NCBI GenBank assembly: GCA_902525295.1
Contig: CABZGR010000007.1
Span: forward strand, 1 to 34,750
Source of the DNA: an uncultured Pelagibacteraceae bacterium
GTDB taxonomy: Bacteria; Pseudomonadota; Alphaproteobacteria; Pelagibacterales; Pelagibacteraceae
Reading direction: 5' to 3'
DNA length: 34,750 nucleotides
The notes beneath the pieces were generated by a model that made no database searches, was not told the origin of the DNA, and saw only the letters and a program-made list of their open reading frames with translations. The position numbers were made by a program, and so were the translations under genes. This document shows positions 26,463 to 34,750 of this stretch, piece after piece (position 1 is the stretch's first letter; every line of letters begins with the position of its first letter).

Positions 26463-27545
26463 TTAATTCTCATTTGCTTTTAAAATTCCAATATTACAGA
26501 GTAAAAATAAAATAATAATAGGTGCCCATACAGATAGATATATTGGTAATACACCATTACTGCCAAGAATATTAGAAAAATAATTAAGATAATACACAAC
26601 AACAGATATAAATACCCCAAAAACAATAAGAAAGAATCTCGATTTAAAATGTTTTAATTTATTTATTACTATGAAACCAAGAATTGTCATCAAAATATAA
26701 AATATAGGCATGCTGTAAATTTTATTTAAGTGTATTTTTATATCTGTATTAGAATAGCCAATTTTAAGATAACTTTTAGATAGGTTGTGTAATTCGTAAA
26801 TATTTAATGAATTTAAATTTGAAAATAAATTTGAAATAATTTCGCCATTAAAAGAAGAATTATAAATAAGACTCTTATATTTTTTTTTGTCACCATTATT
26901 GTCAATTGTTTCTACATTTTCCAAAAACCAATTTTTAGATTTAATGTTTGCTTTTTTTGATGTTATTGTACTTTTACTATTATAGTATTTATCTGTTTCT
27001 GTAATTGTTAATGATCTCAGGTTAATTTTATCAAACTTTTTTGCATGTATAAAAAAAATACTACTATCAACTGCCTCTTTTATCCAAAGCCCATCATCTT
27101 TAACGACCGCTAAATATTCATTCGAACTCGAAAATTTGTTTTTTACATCTAAATATTTACTTTTTAAGCTTGAGGAAAAAGAATAGTAAAATAACAGAAT
27201 AAATAACCCTATTAATGTTGAAATAACAGTCAAAAGGAACATTATGTTATAGTTACTTATTCCATTAGAATTTAATATTTTAAGTTCATTTTTATCATTC
27301 AGATTTAAATATAGAATTTTTACAGATATTAAAAATATAAAGGGAAATATTTCAAATATTAAAGATGGAGCATTAAGTAATGATAAATAAAGTGGATAAT
27401 AAAATTCTAGACTATACTTTTCTGAAAATTTAATCTCTTCAAAAAAATTTACAATAATTGTTAAACAAAAAAATACTATACTTACTAATATAAATTTTTT
27501 CAAAAATATTGAAAATATATATTTTTGATATTTTTTTAATATCAT
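26463..27545 (-). CDS. lptG: LPS export permease LptG (YjgP/YjgQ family)
   Basis: 360 aa, N- and C-terminal TM bundles flanking a periplasmic domain; ELKILNSNGISNYN coupling region; next to lptD/lptF. Confidence 0.85.
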   Translation of the reverse strand: MILKKYQKYIFSIFLKKFILVSIVFFCLTIIVNFFEEIKFSEKYSLEFYYPLYLSLLNAPSLIFEIFPFIFLISVKILYLNLNDKNELKILNSNGISNYNIMFLLTVISTLIGLFILLFYYSFSSSLKSKYLDVKNKFSSSNEYLAVVKDDGLWIKEAVDSSIFFIHAKKFDKINLRSLTITETDKYYNSKSTITSKKANIKSKNWFLENVETIDNNGDKKKYKSLIYNSSFNGEIISNLFSNLNSLNIYELHNLSKSYLKIGYSNTDIKIHLNKIYSMPIFYILMTILGFIVINKLKHFKSRFFLIVFGVFISVVVYYLNYFSNILGSNGVLPIYLSVWAPIIILFLLCNIGILKANEN

Positions 27546-28672
27546 AAATAACTCATCCTAAATTTTGATTTAATTAATAATGATCCGTAAAATAAAAAAA
27601 TAAAAATTATTGGTAAAACCAAAATAACAAATTCAATTACTATTGATGATAAAATAAATTTATAGCTTAATTCAGAAAATAAAATTAAAGTGAAACCAAC
27701 CGAAAACAAAAATATTTTAAAATAGTTTTGTAAAATACTTTCTTTAGGTTTTAAAATTAACAAAGAACTTATTAATGATAGTATAATCAAATATACTGGA
27801 ATGATTATTCTTTTAAAAACTTCTTCATAAATATCTTTTATTGAAAATTGATTTTTTTCACCACATCTAATCTCGGTATCTTTTCTAAATTTAATATATT
27901 TATTTAAACAATATATTAGTAAAGCACTTCTAGTTTCACTTAATTTACTTTCTTTCCGTGTCTTTGAACTTATTTTTGAGAGTTTATAAGTTGTTTCTTT
28001 AAATTTAAGACTTATTCCACCTTTGCTGTCAATATTCGTTATGTTCCCATCGTATAACTTAAAATTAAAATTATTATCATCTTTTATTAACTTACCTTTG
28101 CTAGCAATTACAATTTTACTTTCATCACTATTTAATTTTTCTTTAATATAAATTCCTCTGAAAACTCCATTTTTTTGATTTTCTTCAACAAATATAGTCA
28201 AATTTCTTGTAACATCAGAAAATCTCTTTTCTTGAATTAGATTTGGAAAAAATTCTATTGATGAGCTCCTTAAATATGTTTGTTTTAAATTTTGTGTATA
28301 TGGAACTAGAATTAAATTTAGAAAAAGCTGAATTAATACAAATATTAATGATATTTTCCCAATGAAGTTAATGAAAGTAATTTTTTTTATTCCATTTATC
28401 CAAAAAACTAATATTTCGTTGTTATCATCATATCTAGTCAATATTACAAACAAAGTTAAAAAATACGTGAAAATAAGCAGCTTACTAAATATTTTTGGTA
28501 AATTTAAAGAAGTATAAATAAAATATACTTTTAAACCATGACCTTGCTCAGATACAATATCTAGAAGGTTTACACCCTGAACAACCCATACAATTGATGT
28601 AATTGCAAGAGAAAATAATATAAAAAAAGAGAATATATCAAAAGTTAGTTTCCTATATATTAATTTATTCAT
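27542..28672 (-). CDS. lptF: LPS export permease LptF (YjgP/YjgQ family)
   Basis: 376 aa, same topology; NEILVFWINGIKKITF coupling region; LILVPYTQNLKQTYLRSS. Confidence 0.85.
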   Translation of the reverse strand: MNKLIYRKLTFDIFSFFILFSLAITSIVWVVQGVNLLDIVSEQGHGLKVYFIYTSLNLPKIFSKLLIFTYFLTLFVILTRYDDNNEILVFWINGIKKITFINFIGKISLIFVLIQLFLNLILVPYTQNLKQTYLRSSSIEFFPNLIQEKRFSDVTRNLTIFVEENQKNGVFRGIYIKEKLNSDESKIVIASKGKLIKDDNNFNFKLYDGNITNIDSKGGISLKFKETTYKLSKISSKTRKESKLSETRSALLIYCLNKYIKFRKDTEIRCGEKNQFSIKDIYEEVFKRIIIPVYLIILSLISSLLILKPKESILQNYFKIFLFSVGFTLILFSELSYKFILSSIVIEFVILVLPIIFIFLFYGSLLIKSKFRMSYL

Positions 28673-28726
28673 TGAAATTATAAATTTAATAAATATACAA
28701 CATTATCTATTAAATATTTCAAAAAA

Positions 28727-30163
28727 ATGAAGCTAAAATTAGAATTTGTAAATAAAATACCGAAAGCAGCCAAAGATAATCAGGTTATTCTATTAAATAA
28801 TAAAACCACTCAAAACAAAATCGTAAAATCTTATAATAAATCAATATTTTCTAATAAATTATTCTTAGACAGAAAATTTCTAATTCAAAATATAAATGAC
28901 AAAACATATATTTTTGTAAATTGCACCGACACTAAAACATCTTTAGATTATGAGAAACTTGGATCCAATTTATTCCTTTTTCTAAAGAATAATAAAATTG
29001 AAAAATCTTTTTTCGAAACAAATTTATCTAAAATTACTAATATACAGTTAGAGAAATTTTTACATGGCGCACAACTTAAATCATACGAATTTAATGTTTA
29101 TAAAACTGATAAATCAAAAAACCTCAAAACAAACTTATATGTTGTTGGTCATAAATCAAAAAAAACAAATCTGTTGAGAAATAAATTAAATTCACTTTTA
29201 GAAGGTGTTTTTCTTACTAGAGACCTTGTATCTGAGCCAGGAAATGTTCTTCATCCAGATGAATATGCAAGACGTATAGTTCAATTAAGAAAATTTGGAT
29301 TAAAAGTTACTGTATACGATCAAAAAAAATTAAAAAAGATGGGCATGAATGCTTTATTGGGTGTAGGCCAAGGTAGTGTCAGAGGTTCATATTTAGTAAC
29401 TATAGAATGGAAAGGCACAAAAAGTAAATCTAAACCCTTGGGATTTGTTGGCAAAGGTGTGTGCTTCGATACTGGAGGTTATTCTTTAAAACCAGCAAAA
29501 TTTATGGAAGATATGACCTATGATATGGCAGGCTCTGCTACTGTTGTTGGTTTAATGAAAACTCTTGCGTTAAGAAAATCAAAAATTAATGCTGTTGGAG
29601 TTGTTGGACTTGTAGAAAATATGGTAAGTGGAAATGCACAAAGACCTGGTGATATTGTTAAATCTTATAGTGGAAAAACAATTGAAATTTTAAATACTGA
29701 TGCTGAAGGAAGATTAGTTTTAGCAGATGCTTTAACATTTACAGAAGAAAAATTTAAGCCGCAATTCATTGTTGATTTAGCAACATTAACTGGAGCTATT
29801 ATTGTTTCTCTTGGTTCAGAATATGCAGGTTTATTTTCTAATAATGATAAATTATCTAAACAATTAATTGATGCAGGTGAAAGTGTTGAAGAAAAACTTT
29901 GGAGAATGCCTTTAAACGAAAACTTTGACAAATTAATAAATTCAAAAAACGCAGATATGCAAAATATTAATTATGTAGGTGGAGCAGGTTCGACTACAGC
30001 AGCACAATTTCTACAGAGATTCATAATAAATAAAACTCCTTGGGCCCACTTAGATATTGCTGGCATGGCATTTTCAAAATATGGTGGAGCACTTAACTCC
30101 GGCGGTGCAACTGGTTATGGAGTTAGATTGTTAAATAAATTAATTGAGGATAATTATGAGTAA
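28727..30163 (+). CDS. pepA: Leucyl aminopeptidase (M17)
   Basis: LVSEPGNVLHPDEYA, GKGVCFDTGGYSLKPAKFMEDMTYDMAGSATVVG, NTDAEGRLVLADALTF. Confidence 0.96.
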   Translation: MKLKLEFVNKIPKAAKDNQVILLNNKTTQNKIVKSYNKSIFSNKLFLDRKFLIQNINDKTYIFVNCTDTKTSLDYEKLGSNLFLFLKNNKIEKSFFETNLSKITNIQLEKFLHGAQLKSYEFNVYKTDKSKNLKTNLYVVGHKSKKTNLLRNKLNSLLEGVFLTRDLVSEPGNVLHPDEYARRIVQLRKFGLKVTVYDQKKLKKMGMNALLGVGQGSVRGSYLVTIEWKGTKSKSKPLGFVGKGVCFDTGGYSLKPAKFMEDMTYDMAGSATVVGLMKTLALRKSKINAVGVVGLVENMVSGNAQRPGDIVKSYSGKTIEILNTDAEGRLVLADALTFTEEKFKPQFIVDLATLTGAIIVSLGSEYAGLFSNNDKLSKQLIDAGESVEEKLWRMPLNENFDKLINSKNADMQNINYVGGAGSTTAAQFLQRFIINKTPWAHLDIAGMAFSKYGGALNSGGATGYGVRLLNKLIEDNYE

Positions 30164-30566
30164 TATTGAGCAAACTCTATCGATAATTAAACCAGATGCT
30201 GTTGAAAGAAATCTGCAAGATCAAATTAAGCAGGAATTCACAAATAAAGGATTTGAGATAATTAAAGAAAAAAAAATACATATATCCAAAGAGGAAGCCG
30301 AAAGATTTTATAAAGTACATGAATCCAAACCATTTTATAACGATTTATGCACATACTTATCTTCAGGTCCTATTGTTGTCATGACTTTACAACGAGAAAA
30401 TGCTGTTGCGGAAAATAGAAAGTTAATGGGAGCAACAAATCCAGTTGATGCAGAGGAGGGCACATTGAGGAAAAAATATGGAATTTCTATTGATAAAAAT
30501 TCTGTTCATGGTTCAGACAGTCTTGAAAATGCAAAGATTGAATTAGATTTCTTTTTTAATCACTAG
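30156..30566 (+). CDS. ndk: Nucleoside diphosphate kinase
   Basis: TLSIIKPDAVERN, RKLMGATNPVDAEEGTLRKKYG, NSVHGSDSLENA. ATG at 30156 overlaps the pepA 3' end. Confidence 0.97.
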   Translation: MSNIEQTLSIIKPDAVERNLQDQIKQEFTNKGFEIIKEKKIHISKEEAERFYKVHESKPFYNDLCTYLSSGPIVVMTLQRENAVAENRKLMGATNPVDAEEGTLRKKYGISIDKNSVHGSDSLENAKIELDFFFNH

Positions 30567-31134
30567 TTAATAATTTAATAATTGCTTTTGGGTATATTTT
30601 ATGCTCGATTTTTAACACTTTTTTTTCTAAACTTTTTTCACTGTCAGATTTGAGAATTTTTACTTTTTTTTGTAATATAATCTTACCTGAGTCTAATTTC
30701 TCATTAACGATATGAACTGTAGCTCCAGAGTATTTGTCTTTATTTTGAATTGCTCTATTGTGTGTATTTAGGCCTTTATACTTAGGAAGAAGAGAAGGGT
30801 GAATATTAAGTATTGGTTTATTAAATTTTCTTATAAAACTACCTGATAGTATTTTCATAAATCCAGCTAAACAAATCAAATCAACATTGTTCTTTTTTAA
30901 TAATTTTAACAAACGATCTTCAAAACTTTTTTTATTAGGATCTTTAATAAAGATATTATTGATCTTAGACTTATTTGCATAATCTAATCCTTTTGCACTA
31001 AAATTATTAGAGACAACTAGAACAATTCTAATTAAAGATTTTTCCGTTTTTGAATATTTAACTAGTGATCTTAGATTACTACCTCTACCACTTATTAAAA
31101 CTGCAGTATTTTTTTTACCAGATAACTTTTCCAC
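30556..31134 (-). CDS. purN: Phosphoribosylglycinamide formyltransferase
   Basis: AVLISGRGSNLRSL, LAGFMKILSGSFI, NIHPSLLPKYKGLNTHNRAI, GATVHIVNEKLDSG. GTG start. Confidence 0.96.
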   Translation of the reverse strand: MEKLSGKKNTAVLISGRGSNLRSLVKYSKTEKSLIRIVLVVSNNFSAKGLDYANKSKINNIFIKDPNKKSFEDRLLKLLKKNNVDLICLAGFMKILSGSFIRKFNKPILNIHPSLLPKYKGLNTHNRAIQNKDKYSGATVHIVNEKLDSGKIILQKKVKILKSDSEKSLEKKVLKIEHKIYPKAIIKLLTSD

Positions 31135-32137
31135 TCAATTTTACTTTTTCTGAATTTTTTGTAATTTTTCCAATGACATATGGTTTATATTTTTTTGGAA
31201 ATAATCTAATTACTTTTTTGTAGTTTGAACGGTTTACTATTAAACAAAAACCCACACCACAATTAAAAGTTTTTAACATTTCTTGATCGCTAACACCTTG
31301 ACTTTTAAGCCATCTAAATATTTTTAATGTTTTTATTTTTTCTAAATTTATTTCAGCACAGTAATTATCTGGTATTATTCTTTCAATATTGTCTTTTAAT
31401 CCACCACCAGTGATATTTGCACAAGCATTCAAATAGTTTTTTTTAATTAATTCTAATACATGCATTACATATATTTTAGTTGGTACCAATAATTCTTTTT
31501 TTAAAAATGAATTTTTTTTTATATTGATTTTATTTTTTTTTATAATGTGTCTTACTAAGGAATATCCATTTGAGTGGAGACCACTGGAAGGTATTGCCAG
31601 TACTAAATCTTTTTCTTTTATTTTATTTAATAATATTTTGTCTTTATCTACTAAGCCTAAAGAAAATCCTGCAATATCAAATTTACCTTTGGAATATGTT
31701 CCAGGCATTTCTGCAGTTTCTCCACCAACTAATTCACAGTCAGCTAATTTGCAGCCTTTTATAATTCCTCTAATTATATTTTTTAGCTTTTTCGTATCGA
31801 TTTTTTCGACAGATATATAATCTAAAAAAACTAAAGGTTTCGCTCCTTGAACTATAATGTCATTTACACACATTGCCACAAGATCCACACCAATTGTATC
31901 AAATTTACCCAGCATATTTGCAACTTCAATTTTTGTACCAACTCCATCTGTGCTAGTTACAAGATATGGATTCTTTAAATTACTTGGCAGTTTTGTAAGC
32001 GCTCCAAAACCTCCAATATTCTTAAATTTACCACTTTTTTTTGATTTTTTTGCACTTGAGGATATAAATTTAATAAATTTATCTGCTTTTTTTATGCTTA
32101 CACCACTTTTCTCATATGTAAAATTCTTCGATCCCAT
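31115..32137 (-). CDS. purM: Phosphoribosylformylglycinamidine cyclo-ligase
   Basis: FTYEKSGVSIKKADKFI, STDGVGTKIEVA, MCVNDIIVQGAKPLVFLDYI, LVGGETAEMPGTY, NITGGGLKDNIERI. Confidence 0.97.
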   Translation of the reverse strand: MGSKNFTYEKSGVSIKKADKFIKFISSSAKKSKKSGKFKNIGGFGALTKLPSNLKNPYLVTSTDGVGTKIEVANMLGKFDTIGVDLVAMCVNDIIVQGAKPLVFLDYISVEKIDTKKLKNIIRGIIKGCKLADCELVGGETAEMPGTYSKGKFDIAGFSLGLVDKDKILLNKIKEKDLVLAIPSSGLHSNGYSLVRHIIKKNKINIKKNSFLKKELLVPTKIYVMHVLELIKKNYLNACANITGGGLKDNIERIIPDNYCAEINLEKIKTLKIFRWLKSQGVSDQEMLKTFNCGVGFCLIVNRSNYKKVIRLFPKKYKPYVIGKITKNSEKVKLSGKVIW

Positions 32138-32146
32138 GTTTAAGTT

Positions 32147-33223
32147 ATGTTTTTAATCAAAAATAAAATTAATATTTACTTATACTTTTTTTTTTTACTT
32201 TTCATTTTAGTTTTTATCAAGTTTTCCACAACTATAGTATTTGCAGACAATTACACAGTTAAAAATATTAAAATTAAAGAACAATACGACATAAATTTTA
32301 ACAAAGATGAAGTAATAAAAAAGGGTTTCAAAAAAGCATTTAAAACATTAATTTTTAGAATTGTAGAAAGTAAAGATAAAAATTTATTTAAAAATGTACC
32401 AAGCAATAAAATTAATTCATTGATAGATAATTTTTCCATAACAAATGAAAAATTTGTAGACAATAATTATGAGGTTGATTTTGAGGTTAAGTTTGACAAA
32501 GAAAAATTATTATCATTTATTAGAGGAAAAAATGTTATTTCCTCTGTCCCAAAAGATACAGACGTGCTATTAATACCAATCTTAATTGATACACAAAGTA
32601 ACGAAATTAAGTTTTTTGATCAAAATTATTTTTATAACAATTGGAATAATGTTAATAAAAATTATTTCTTATTAAATTATAATTTACCAGATGAAAATAT
32701 TGAAAATTTTCGTCTTTTTCAAAGATTAAAAAATAATATTGAAAACAATGATTTATCTGAGATTACAAATAAATATGACTTCGAAAATATTTTTATTGTT
32801 GTATTTTATAAAAATAAAAAAAATTTACAAATATTTTCCAAAATTAATTTTTCAAATTCAAACTTCAAATTTAATTTAGATCAAAAAAACATCAATTATG
32901 AAGATAATAAACTATTAGATCAAATTATTTTAAATTTAAAAAATTTATATGAAGATAAATGGAAGCTAATTAATAAAATCAATACCGCAATTTCAATACC
33001 CATAAAAATTTCAGTAAAAAACAGTAACTTCATAATTTCTGAGAAATTAGAAAATATATTAAATCAATCAGATTTTGTATATGAATATGAAATAGAAAAA
33101 ATTAGTAGTGAAGATATTATATATAAAATAACTTACAATAATAATCCTGAAAAATTTCTAAATACTTTAAAAGTGAATGATATAAATATAAATTCATCTA
33201 GTAATATTTGGAATATAGAATGA
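32147..33223 (+). CDS. DUF2066 domain-containing protein, predicted secreted/lipid-anchored or periplasmic
   Basis: Signal sequence FFFLLFILVFIKFSTTIVFADNYTVKNIKI; located directly upstream of the hda-like gene as in other alphaproteobacteria. Confidence 0.65.
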   Translation: MFLIKNKINIYLYFFFLLFILVFIKFSTTIVFADNYTVKNIKIKEQYDINFNKDEVIKKGFKKAFKTLIFRIVESKDKNLFKNVPSNKINSLIDNFSITNEKFVDNNYEVDFEVKFDKEKLLSFIRGKNVISSVPKDTDVLLIPILIDTQSNEIKFFDQNYFYNNWNNVNKNYFLLNYNLPDENIENFRLFQRLKNNIENNDLSEITNKYDFENIFIVVFYKNKKNLQIFSKINFSNSNFKFNLDQKNINYEDNKLLDQIILNLKNLYEDKWKLINKINTAISIPIKISVKNSNFIISEKLENILNQSDFVYEYEIEKISSEDIIYKITYNNNPEKFLNTLKVNDININSSSNIWNIE

Positions 33224-33879
33224 GAGAATTAGATCAAAAACTCTTAGACTTTGGAATTACTGAAAGTTTTGATGAAAATGATTACTATGTGTCTAAAAGT
33301 AATTATTTTGCAAAAAATATTATAGAGGCCTGGCCTAAATGGGAAAAAAAAATTGTCAACTTAGCCGGAGAAAAATATTCTGGCAAAACACATTTATCAA
33401 ACATATTTAAAAAAAAAAGTAACGCTTTATATTTATATAGCAATAATATCGAAGATAAGATTTTAAAAAAAATTAAACTTTCAAACAGTATAATAATTGA
33501 AGACCTAGAAGAAAGTTTTGATGAAAAACTTCTTTATTCTATATTCAATTTAGTTGAACAGGATAACAAATATTTATTAATCTCGTCAAAAAAACCAATA
33601 GATACAATGAAATTCACACTTCCAGATTTATTATCAAGATTAAAGAACTGCATTATCGCTACAATTGAACAGCCAGATGATGAGTTGATTTATGCAATAA
33701 TTTTAAAAAGCTTATCCGATAGACAAATTAAATTGGATAACAAAATTATAGATTATATTATAAAAAGAATTGCGAGATCGTATAGTAAAATGCATGAATT
33801 TATATATAAGATTGATGAATTGAGTTTAAAGAAAAAGAAATCTATTAACTTTAAAATAATAAAAGAGATAATAAATTGA
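33220..33879 (+). CDS. hdaA: DnaA-homolog replication regulator HdaA (AAA+ without DNA-binding domain)
   Basis: [14 protein letters not shown] (Walker A), [10 protein letters not shown] (Walker B), [11 protein letters not shown] (box VII-like), 220 aa, no C-terminal HTH. ATG at 33220 overlaps the upstream TGA. Confidence 0.85.
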   Translation: MRELDQKLLDFGITESFDENDYYVSKSNYFAKNIIEAWPKWEKKIVNLAGEKYSGKTHLSNIFKKKSNALYLYSNNIEDKILKKIKLSNSIIIEDLEESFDEKLLYSIFNLVEQDNKYLLISSKKPIDTMKFTLPDLLSRLKNCIIATIEQPDDELIYAIILKSLSDRQIKLDNKIIDYIIKRIARSYSKMHEFIYKIDELSLKKKKSINFKIIKEIIN

Positions 33880-34750
33880 GTAAATATAGAACACATACCT
33901 GTGGAGAACTAACTTTAAATAACAAAGATCAAACTATAAAGTTATCAGGTTGGATAAATAAGAAAAGAGATCATGGAAATCTGTTATTCTTAGATTTAAG
34001 AGATCACTATGGACTAACTCAATGTGTAATAGACGAGGGTAAAAAAATTTTTAAAGAAATAGAAAAACTTCCATTAGAAACTGTACTACAAGTTGAAGGG
34101 AAAGTTTTAGTGAGAGAAAAAGATACAATTAATAAAAATTTAAATACTGGAGAAATTGAGGTAGGAATTGAAAAATTTAAAGTGCTTGCAAGAACTAAAG
34201 AATTACCTCTTCCTGTTTTTTCAGATCAAGAATACTCTGAAGAAATTAGATTAAAGTATAGATTTTTAGATTTAAGAAGAAATAAAATTCATAATAATAT
34301 TATTTTAAGATCTAAAATTATTTCATTTATTAGATCTGAAATGCAAAAATATGGTTTTCTAGAATATCAAACACCTATATTAACTTCATCTAGCCCAGAA
34401 GGTGCTAGAGATTTTTTAGTACCAAGTAGACTAAACCCTGGTAAATTTTACGCTTTACCTCAAGCGCCACAGCAATTTAAACAATTAATTATGGTATCTG
34501 GTTTTGACAAATATTTTCAAATTGCGCCGTGTTTTAGAGACGAAGACGCAAGAGCGGACAGAAGTCCAGGAGAGTTTTATCAACTTGACTTAGAAATGTC
34601 ATTCGTAGAACAAGAAGATGTATTCAAAATAGTTGAAGAGTTATTTGTAAATTTATTCAAAAAATTTTCTTCTAAAAAGTTACTACATGAAAAATTTCCC
34701 AGAATTCCTTTTGATGAGGCTATGTTAAAATATGGCTCTGATAAACCAGA
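33876..34750 (+). CDS. aspS: Aspartyl-tRNA synthetase, N-terminal part (3' truncated by window)
   Basis: TTG start overlapping the hdaA stop (TTGA). Translation [46 protein letters not shown]...[19 protein letters not shown]...[51 protein letters not shown]. Missing from the ORF track because no stop lies in the window. Confidence 0.97.
   Translation, partial: MSKYRTHTCGELTLNNKDQTIKLSGWINKKRDHGNLLFLDLRDHYGLTQCVIDEGKKIFKEIEKLPLETVLQVEGKVLVREKDTINKNLNTGEIEVGIEKFKVLARTKELPLPVFSDQEYSEEIRLKYRFLDLRRNKIHNNIILRSKIISFIRSEMQKYGFLEYQTPILTSSSPEGARDFLVPSRLNPGKFYALPQAPQQFKQLIMVSGFDKYFQIAPCFRDEDARADRSPGEFYQLDLEMSFVEQEDVFKIVEELFVNLFKKFSSKKLLHEKFPRIPFDEAMLKYGSDKP

Noticed and set aside
31524-32156. Plus-strand ORFs of 98, 64 and 99 aa over purM
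   Set aside because: Shadow ORFs antisense to purM, which is unambiguous.
1-34750. CRISPR arrays, tRNA/rRNA genes, insertion sequences, prophage or defence genes
   Set aside because: No regularly spaced repeats, no cloverleaf-compatible segments, no transposase, integrase, nuclease or restriction motifs seen on either strand by reading; a tRNAscan/Infernal run was not possible.

Overview
This is a 34.75 kb, very AT-rich, gene-dense chromosomal window. Its gene content and synteny look like an alphaproteobacterium of the SAR11/Pelagibacterales type; that is an inference from protein motifs, base composition and compaction, because no search was run. Almost all of it is housekeeping sequence. 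In order it carries: the 3' end of a threonine aldolase; two unannotated tandem 19-aa micro-ORFs; a minus-strand block with an MBL-fold hydrolase, sodB, a 61-aa ORF, secreted msrB, a GYD protein, an NAD(P)-binding protein, MFS and EamA transporters, gshB, gshA, a YyaL/DUF255 thioredoxin-like protein, a PhnZ-like HD protein, purF, cvpA, an RND/MMPL transporter, dnaB, rplI, rpsR and rpsF; then fabD-fabG-acpP-gmk (+); lptF-lptG-lptD-surA-pdxA-rsmA (-); pepA-ndk (+); purM-purN (-); and DUF2066-hdaA-aspS (+, aspS truncated by the window end). I saw no tRNA, rRNA, CRISPR array, transposon, prophage or recognisable defence island. The most interesting items are the tandem paralogous hydrophobic micro-ORFs at 418-547 (absent from the supplied ORF track), the PhnZ-like six-ligand HD protein inside a purF-to-gshB operon, the 61-aa ORF with a strong Shine-Dalgarno between msrB and sodB, the strong promoter and perfect SD ahead of the GYD gene, a probable beta-clamp motif at the N-terminus of the Hda-like protein, and extreme compaction (9 bp between divergent start codons at purM/DUF2066, and convergent 3' overlaps).
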